A stretch of 5,681 nucleotides of DNA from Pyrodictiaceae archaeon. GTDB lineage: Archaea > Thermoproteota > Thermoprotei_A > Sulfolobales > Pyrodictiaceae. Numbering within the stretch: position 1 is the first letter of the stretch; each line of letters begins with the position of its first letter. Of the stretch, positions 1 through 3,843 are shown one piece after another. The stretch is taken from positions 1 through 5,681 of the forward strand of contig WAQM01000146.1 in assembly GCA_015520245.1 (NCBI GenBank), written 5' to 3'. A program made the translations under genes and the position numbers. Under the pieces are notes generated by a model that ran no database searches, was not told the DNA's origin, and saw nothing but the letters and a program-made list of their open reading frames with translations.

Positions 1-295
1 CCCCCCAGGCCGCGGGCCTCAGGGCCCCGAGCGCGGCTACGAGGGCCTGGGGGGCGCCGGCCTTGAGCCCGACCAGCGCGACCAGGTGGAGGGACACGAC
101 GGCCGCGACGAGGGCGTGGAGGGCCGCCGAGAGGGCGGAGATGGCGAGGCCGCGGGCGTCCCTCAGCCTGGCGGCGGCTGCCACGCTGGCGTAGATCGAG
201 GCCAGCGGCGCGGCGTAGCCGCGCGCCACCCCCACGGCCGCCAGCAGCGCGGCCGCCCCGGCCAGCAGCGCTAGCGCGGTGTCCGCGGCGATCAA
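1..295 (-). CDS. Partial hydrophobic membrane protein, family not recognised
   Basis: The minus-strand frame stays open from a TTG start at 295 to the left window edge, giving the first 98 residues of a protein whose C-terminus lies outside. Almost every codon ends in G or C, as in the neighbouring genes, which supports real coding. Two hydrophobic stretches look like membrane helices, about residues 6-24 and 50-77, separated by a short segment with several Arg residues (R43, R45, R48). A third stretch (about 83-92) is weaker. The residues are mostly Ala, Leu and Val, and I see no motif that assigns a family. The TAG stop of the TusA-like gene is in the same frame, so TTG 295 is the first possible start after it, with a 12-nt gap and no good ribosome site. 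It is probably cotranscribed with the TusA-like gene. Some TusA genes neighbour membrane transporters (YeeE/YedE), but no such motif is visible here. Confidence 0.6.
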   Translation of the reverse strand, partial: MIAADTALALLAGAAALLAAVGVARGYAAPLASIYASVAAAARLRDARGLAISALSAALHALVAAVVSLHLVALVGLKAGAPQALVAALGALRPAAWG

Positions 296-307
296 GGCGC
301 GCGGCCC

Positions 308-556
308 CTAGGACGTGCGCTCGACCACGACCGTGCAGCGGTCGCCGCCGCACTCGGACTTGATGACGCGCACCCCGAGGTTCTCGAGGTTCGGGAACAC
401 CTTGCTCGCGGACTCGAAGTCCGACCTCGACATTATGACTATGAGCCTCCCGCCCACCGGCAGCTCCTTGGCCTTCTCCACCATGTGGACCACGGGGTCG
501 CCGCACAGCGCCTTGTAGGTGGTGAGGTCCAGCACGGGCTCCGCCACGTATACCAC
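308..556 (-). CDS. TusA/SirA-like sulfur-carrier protein
   Basis: This is an 82-residue protein of the usual TusA size. TusA proteins carry persulfide sulfur on a conserved cysteine and pass it to acceptors in tRNA thiolation, molybdenum-cofactor synthesis or dissimilatory sulfur metabolism. The N-terminal half follows the TusA pattern: LDL at 9-11, Cys18 at the head of the first helix in CGDPVV, then a helix and a GGRLIVI strand. Family members normally have CPxP; here it is CGDP, so the first proline is lost while the cysteine and second proline remain. Two extra cysteines (C69, C74) lie near the C-terminus. I chose GTG 556 because the frame upstream (to ATG 628) would run across the TATA box at 591-600 and adds 24 residues that do not look like TusA. 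An out-of-frame ATG sits just before the start, at 560-558. It is divergent from the HdrD-like gene and 12 nt upstream of the membrane-protein gene. Family assignment is fairly good; the pathway is unknown. Confidence 0.72.
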   Translation of the reverse strand: MVYVAEPVLDLTTYKALCGDPVVHMVEKAKELPVGGRLIVIMSRSDFESASKVFPNLENLGVRVIKSECGGDRCTVVVERTS

Positions 557-590
557 CCATCTAGTTAGCCGGTAGGGCGGCCCGGCCCCA

Positions 591-600
591 CTTAAAAAGG
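591..600 (-). promoter_or_regulatory. TATA box for the TusA-like gene
   Basis: The minus strand reads CCTTTTTAAG here, the only A/T-rich patch in a very GC-rich neighbourhood and a good archaeal TATA element. The expected transcription start about 25-27 nt downstream falls near 568-570, leaving a leader of about 12-14 nt before GTG 556. This fits the short leaders common in Thermoproteota and supports the internal start. Confidence 0.68.
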
Positions 601-611
601 GGCGGCACCGC

Positions 612-634
612 CCGCCGGTACGCCGCACCGGCGG
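612..634. promoter_or_regulatory. Perfect inverted repeat between divergent promoters, candidate operator
   Basis: CCGCCGGT (612-619) and ACCGGCGG (627-634) are perfect reverse complements with a 7-nt spacer, so arm centres lie 15 bp apart. The dyad sits upstream of both the minus-strand TATA (591-600) and the plus-strand CTATAC boxes (646-662), where a single dimeric regulator could control both genes. In DNA this GC-rich such repeats also arise by chance, so regulation is inferred. Confidence 0.4.
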
Positions 635-644
635 CGCGCGGCAG

Positions 645-662
645 TCTATACCCCCGCTATAC
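645..662 (+). promoter_or_regulatory. Tandem CTATAC boxes, candidate promoter of the HdrD-like gene
   Basis: CTATAC occurs at 646-651 and again at 657-662, 11 bp apart. Either could act as a weak TATA box. The upstream copy predicts transcription from about 673-676, just upstream of or at the GGGTGG ribosome site (675-680) before GTG 685. The downstream copy predicts a start at or next to GTG 685, giving a leaderless message. No better A/T-rich element precedes the gene. Confidence 0.45.
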
Positions 663-675
663 GCGCACCTGCGCG
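662..675. repeat. Short perfect inverted repeat upstream of the HdrD-like gene
   Basis: CGCGC (662-666) and GCGCG (671-675) pair perfectly around a 4-nt loop (ACCT). The repeat starts at the last base of the second CTATAC box and ends where the GGGTGG site begins. It could be an operator half-site or a small hairpin near the 5' end of the message. It is short and made only of G and C, so chance is a real possibility. Confidence 0.25.
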
Positions 676-684
676 GGTGGCAGT

Positions 685-1809
685 GTGGCGCCCCAGCCGG
701 AGGGGGTGAGGGCCTACCTCGAGGATGCGGCGGGCTACGCCGCTGAGGCTGCGGCCGCCTGCACGAGGTGCATGCTGTGCGTGGCCGGCTGCGTTTCCTA
801 CCGTAGCCTGAGGGACCCGCGCTTCTCGCCGCCGGAGAGGCTGAGGCTGGCGCTGCGCGTGCTCCGGGGCGAGGTGAGGGACTGGAGGCGGGCCCTGCCG
901 CTCTACGCGTGCAGCATGTGTCGCGCCTGCACGGTGCTGTGCCCGTTCCGGATCGAGGTGTGGCGTGTCGTCCACGCGGCCCGTGTCAGGCTGGCCGTCG
1001 AGGGACGCGGGCCACCCAGCCTCGCGGCGCTGGCGGAGTGCGTGGAGAGGGGAGGCCACAGCTTCACCGACGACCCGGAGCAGCCCCGCAGGCTGCTCCT
1101 CGAGGCGGCCAGGAAGGCCGGCGTGGGGGTCGACGAGCCCGCCGACTACCTCTACGTGCCCTCGGCGTTCGAGACCACGCCCATGTACGTGGGCAAGCTG
1201 GTGAACGTGCTGAGGGCGCTGAGGAGGGCGGGGGTCAGCGTCACGGTGTCGCCGCGGGCCCTCGACCTCGGCGGCAACGCGGCGGTGGACGCGGCGAGGC
1301 CCGACGTTGGCGTCAAGCAGTTCCAGAGGGCGGTCGAGGTGGCCGAGGAGGTCGGCGCGAGGAGGCTGCTGACGGCCGTCTGCGGCGCCGACCTGAAGGC
1401 GGCGATGTTCGGCGAGGAGTACTTCGGCCTTAAGCGCGAGGCCTCCCGCCTCACCCACGTCTACCAGGTGCTGAGAGGCAGGGTCCGCTGCGACGGCTGC
1501 CGCCTCCACGCCAGCTGCTTCGTCTCCAGGTTCACGGGGCTCAGGCCCCCACTGGAGGCCCCGTGGACGCGGGACCGGCCGCCCTACACCCTCTGCTGCG
1601 GCGGCGGTGGCGGCGTGAACTTCGCCCGGGAGCCCGAGATAGCCGAGCTGAGGAGGCGCATCTACGCCTGGAGGGCGCGGGCGCTGCCTCCCGGCAGGGT
1701 CGTGACCGCCTGCATCAAGTGCTACGTCTCGATGAGCACCGGGCTGCTGTACGCGGGCCGGCGGGACGTCCGCCTAGAGCTCGTGACTGACGTCCTCGCC
1801 TCCGGCTAG
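685..1809 (+). CDS. HdrD/GlpC-like iron-sulfur protein (two 4Fe-4S motifs plus two CCG domains)
   Basis: This 374-residue cytosolic-type redox protein has the HdrD layout. The N-terminal ferredoxin part has two CxxCxxCxxxC motifs, C26/29/32/36 and C76/79/82/86 (the latter followed by Pro), each expected to bind a 4Fe-4S cluster. Two CCG (DUF224) domains follow. The second is intact: C272, CCG at 304-306 leading into a run of five glycines, and C343xxC346, matching the spacing that binds the noncubane cluster in HdrB/HdrD. The first (about 154-241) keeps the fold pattern but has Ser160 for the first Cys, LGG (195-197) for CCG, and only C233 of its CxxC. Relatives include heterodisulfide reductase HdrD, GlpC and LutA/GlcF-type electron carriers; the substrate cannot be told here. 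Start GTG 685 has GGGTGG 4 nt upstream and is the first start in frame. No catalytic flavoprotein partner is visible. It is divergent from the TusA-like gene, suggesting thiol or sulfur chemistry (inference). Its last 36 bp overlap hypC tail to tail. Confidence 0.88.
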   Translation: MAPQPEGVRAYLEDAAGYAAEAAAACTRCMLCVAGCVSYRSLRDPRFSPPERLRLALRVLRGEVRDWRRALPLYACSMCRACTVLCPFRIEVWRVVHAARVRLAVEGRGPPSLAALAECVERGGHSFTDDPEQPRRLLLEAARKAGVGVDEPADYLYVPSAFETTPMYVGKLVNVLRALRRAGVSVTVSPRALDLGGNAAVDAARPDVGVKQFQRAVEVAEEVGARRLLTAVCGADLKAAMFGEEYFGLKREASRLTHVYQVLRGRVRCDGCRLHASCFVSRFTGLRPPLEAPWTRDRPPYTLCCGGGGGVNFAREPEIAELRRRIYAWRARALPPGRVVTACIKCYVSMSTGLLYAGRRDVRLELVTDVLASG

Positions 1810-2028
1810 CTCGCGCACCATCTCCTCCAGCAGCCTCAGCCTCTCCGCGTCCTCCTCGAGCCTCGAGATCACCATGCCGGCGTGGACCAGCACCGTGTCG
1901 CCCTCCCTGACCTCCGACGGGTCGATGGCTATGACGGCCTCGAACGTCGAGCCGTCCACGGCCTCCACGAGCGCCGTCGAGCGGTCCCTGTAGACCCTCA
2001 CCACGCGGGCCGGCGTCGCCCAGCACAC
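1774..2028 (-). CDS. hypC: Hydrogenase maturation chaperone HypC
   Basis: HypC is a small chaperone that, with HypD, carries the Fe(CN)2CO unit and delivers it to the large subunit of NiFe-hydrogenase. The 84 residues match the usual length. The protein begins Met-Cys (MCWATPARVV), and the invariant Cys2 is the iron ligand; the family consensus is MCLAIPG, so Trp3 and Thr5 are mild departures. Further hallmarks are the acidic GDTVLVHAG stretch (about 43-51), typical of the HypC beta-barrel, and a C-terminal amphipathic helix rich in Glu and Leu. The start GTG 2028 is fixed by the need for Cys at position 2. It lies 18 nt after the hypD stop, so the two are an operon in the order hypD-hypC. 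Its 3' end runs 36 bp into the end of the HdrD-like gene on the other strand. Confidence 0.94.
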   Translation of the reverse strand: MCWATPARVVRVYRDRSTALVEAVDGSTFEAVIAIDPSEVREGDTVLVHAGMVISRLEEDAERLRLLEEMVRELAGGEDVSHEL

Positions 2029-2046
2029 GCCGCGGCCCGCCCCCGC

Positions 2047-3234
2047 CTAGGCCAGCCCGAGCCTCCTGGCGAGCTCCGAGGCTAAACCGCCTCCGCCGAA
2101 CCTGGCCCAGATGGCGCACGTCCCCTCGCTGCTCACCATGCATGGGCCGTAGGGCCTGCTGGGGGTGCAGTCCCTCATGAAGTGCGGGCAGTCGGTCGGC
2201 CTCGCCTTGCCCAGCACCACCTCGGCGCAGCGGCAGCCTGGAGGGTTGTCGGCCCTCCACGAGGATGGCGTCACCTCCCTGACCCCTAGCTCGGCGAACG
2301 CGTCGTAGCGCGCCAGCCTGTCGCGCAGCCTCAGTCCGCTCTTGGGCAGGAAGCCTATCCCCCTCCACGCGTCGTCGACGACCCTGAACGCCTTGTACAT
2401 GAGCCTCTGGGCCTCCGGGCTTCCCTCCCAGCGCACCGCCCGGGCGTACTCGACCACCACGCCGCGCTCGCCGCGCAGCAGCCGCTCGAGGATCAGCGCG
2501 ATGGCCGCCATGACGTCGGCGGGCTCGAAGCCGGCGACGACGACGGGTATCTCGAAGTGCTCGGCCACGGGCACCCAGGCCCGCGCCCCCACGATGGTCG
2601 AGACGTGGCCGGGCGCGATGACCCCCATGACGGGCGCGTCGGTGGGCTTCTCCCTCAGCACCTCGAGCGAGTAGAACATGGCGGGGGGCGTCAGCTTGAC
2701 GAGCGACATGAACAGCAGGTTACGGGGCAGCTTGCCACCTAGCAGCAGCCTAGCGTAGCCCGGCGCCGCCGTCTCGAACCCGATGCCCAGGAACACTGAG
2801 GTCCTGCCGTGCCGGGCCGCGTCGCGGGCGGCCTCGAGCAGGCTGTACACGAGCCTGACGTCGCCCCCCGCGGCCCTGGCCTCGGCCAGGCTCCTGACCC
2901 CCCTCACGGGCCTCACCGCGGGCAGGCGGTAAGTGTCGCCGTACGTGTACACGACCACGCCGTCGAGGGCGAGCCTGATCGCCTCCTCGACGTAGCGGGA
3001 CGGGGTCACGCAGACGGGGCAGCCGGGGCCCGCCACGAGCTCGAGGCCCTCGGGCACCAGGCTCCTCAGCCCGTAGTGCGTCACGGTCCACTCGTGGGTG
3101 CCGCAGAAGTCCATGATCTTCAGCTTGGTGAGGCCCTCCCTCGCCGCGAGCTCGCTGAACAGCCTGCGCACCCTCCTGGCCAGCGCGGCGACGAGGCCGC
3201 TGCCCCTAAGCGGGCTCTGGCGGCCCCAGCTCAC
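2047..3234 (-). CDS. hypD: Hydrogenase maturation protein HypD
   Basis: HypD is the iron-sulfur scaffold on which, with HypC and HypE, the Fe(CN)2CO group of NiFe-hydrogenase is built. The 395 residues compare with about 370 in the family. Diagnostic motifs are all present: CGTHE at 44-48, GPGCPVC at 69-75 (redox pair C72/C75), and GFET in the middle domain. The C-terminal cysteine-rich part, C334/C336, C349, C356, C365 and C373, contains the 4Fe-4S ligands. The frame remains open on the same strand up to 3597, but that extension lies opposite the hydrolase gene and is unlike HypD. GTG 3234 puts CGTHE 43 residues from the start, close to the 40 of the E. coli protein. The upstream region is only 33 bp to the divergent hydrolase start. 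The sole A/T-rich patch, ATAACTACTA on this strand at 3290-3281, could be a weak TATA box giving a start near 3260. No hydrogenase structural genes or hypA/B/E/F are in the window. Confidence 0.95.
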   Translation of the reverse strand: MSWGRQSPLRGSGLVAALARRVRRLFSELAAREGLTKLKIMDFCGTHEWTVTHYGLRSLVPEGLELVAGPGCPVCVTPSRYVEEAIRLALDGVVVYTYGDTYRLPAVRPVRGVRSLAEARAAGGDVRLVYSLLEAARDAARHGRTSVFLGIGFETAAPGYARLLLGGKLPRNLLFMSLVKLTPPAMFYSLEVLREKPTDAPVMGVIAPGHVSTIVGARAWVPVAEHFEIPVVVAGFEPADVMAAIALILERLLRGERGVVVEYARAVRWEGSPEAQRLMYKAFRVVDDAWRGIGFLPKSGLRLRDRLARYDAFAELGVREVTPSSWRADNPPGCRCAEVVLGKARPTDCPHFMRDCTPSRPYGPCMVSSEGTCAIWARFGGGGLASELARRLGLA

Positions 3235-3254
3235 GGCGCGCCCCCGGTGGGCCC

Positions 3255-3261
3255 GGTGAGG
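3255..3261 (+). promoter_or_regulatory. Ribosome binding site choosing the hydrolase start
   Basis: GGTGAGG matches the archaeal anti-Shine-Dalgarno sequence and ends 6 nt before GTG 3268. The competing in-frame starts are GTG 3247 and GTG 3256 (the latter inside this motif) and ATG 3289, 27 nt away. Spacing therefore favours 3268. Confidence 0.5.
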
Positions 3262-3267
3262 CTCTGG

Positions 3268-3843
3268 GTGGGCGACGCGGTAGTAGTTATGAGGGTCGGC
3301 TTCGCCGGCGCGGTGGTCGAGCACCGGGGCCGCAGGATCTGCGTCGACGTGGTGGGGGCCGGCGCCGCCTGCGACGTCAGCCTCTTCACCCACGACCACC
3401 CCCGCCACTACGGCGGCCCCGCCGGCGGCCTCGTGGCCTCGCCGTTCGCCGGGGTGAGGCTGGGCGAGTGGGCCAGGCTGGACCTGGGCTGGGCGTCGGT
3501 CACGGCAGTGCCCGCCTACAACGTGGACGGGGGGCCCCACCGGCGCGGCTGCTGCCTGGGCTACGTGATCGAGGTCGGCGGCGTCACGGTCTACCACGCC
3601 GGCGACACCGACCTCGTGCCGGAGATGGTGCGGCTCCCCAGGCCGACGGTGGCCCTGCTCCCGGTGGGCGGGGGGTCCGTGATGGAGCCCGAGGAGGCCG
3701 CCGAGGCGGTCAAGACGCTAAGGCCCTCGGTCGCCGTGCCGCTCCACTACGACGACAGGCGGAGCTACTGGGTGTTCAGGGACATAGCGCAGCCCTACAC
3801 GCAGGTGGTTGACCTCAAGCCCCTGCGGTGGGGGCGGCCGTGA
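3268..3843 (+). CDS. Metallo-beta-lactamase-fold metal-dependent hydrolase (UPF0173/Lactamase_B_3-like)
   Basis: A 191-residue single-domain protein of the MBL fold; such archaeal hydrolases bind one or two metal ions, usually Zn, and their substrates are mostly unknown. With the start at 3268, the N-terminal strands run to VD at 26-27, followed by the metal loop THDHPRHYGG with H42, H44 and H47. The canonical motif is HxHxDH; here Arg46 replaces the Asp, which normally holds the second metal. Later signatures are intact: VPAYN (81-85), GYVIE, YHAGDTDLVPEM (109-120, H110 and D113 as likely ligands), LLPVGGG, and PLHYDD with H160. These strongly match archaeal UPF0173-type proteins. ATG 3289 is an alternative start that would remove seven residues. 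The gene is head to head with hypD, and its TGA overlaps the GTG of the next gene by 4 bp. It may act on a single metal or have reduced activity (inference). Confidence 0.85.
   Translation: MGDAVVVMRVGFAGAVVEHRGRRICVDVVGAGAACDVSLFTHDHPRHYGGPAGGLVASPFAGVRLGEWARLDLGWASVTAVPAYNVDGGPHRRGCCLGYVIEVGGVTVYHAGDTDLVPEMVRLPRPTVALLPVGGGSVMEPEEAAEAVKTLRPSVAVPLHYDDRRSYWVFRDIAQPYTQVVDLKPLRWGRP

Noticed and set aside
86..274. Plus-strand open frame of 62 codons at the left end
   Set aside because: The product is Gly/Arg-rich and opposite a hydrophobic minus-strand protein with better codon pattern.
308..310. Search for a transcription terminator after the TusA-like gene and after hypC
   Set aside because: No T-rich tract or stem-loop followed by T residues is visible at either place; downstream genes or overlaps follow at once.
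557..628. N-terminal extension of the TusA-like gene to ATG 628
   Set aside because: It would place the TATA box at 591-600 inside the gene and adds residues unlike the family.
646..1509. Long open frame (287 codons) on the minus strand opposite the HdrD-like gene
   Set aside because: Its product is Arg/His/Pro/Ala-rich low-complexity sequence with no family look, and it lies opposite a gene with clear iron-sulfur motifs. Such frames stay open by chance at this G+C level.
1715..2368. Minus-strand frame of 217 codons overlapping the hypD/hypC junction
   Set aside because: It is a shifted frame of hypD and hypC with repeated Gly/Arg-rich sequence and no domain.
2809..3267. N-terminal extension of the hydrolase reading frame to 2809
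   Set aside because: This part lies opposite hypD and is low-complexity; the hydrolase fold begins near 3268-3289.
3235..3597. N-terminal extension of hypD up to ATG 3597
   Set aside because: The extra 121 residues are the complement of the hydrolase coding sequence and have no HypD similarity; GTG 3234 gives a normal N-terminus.
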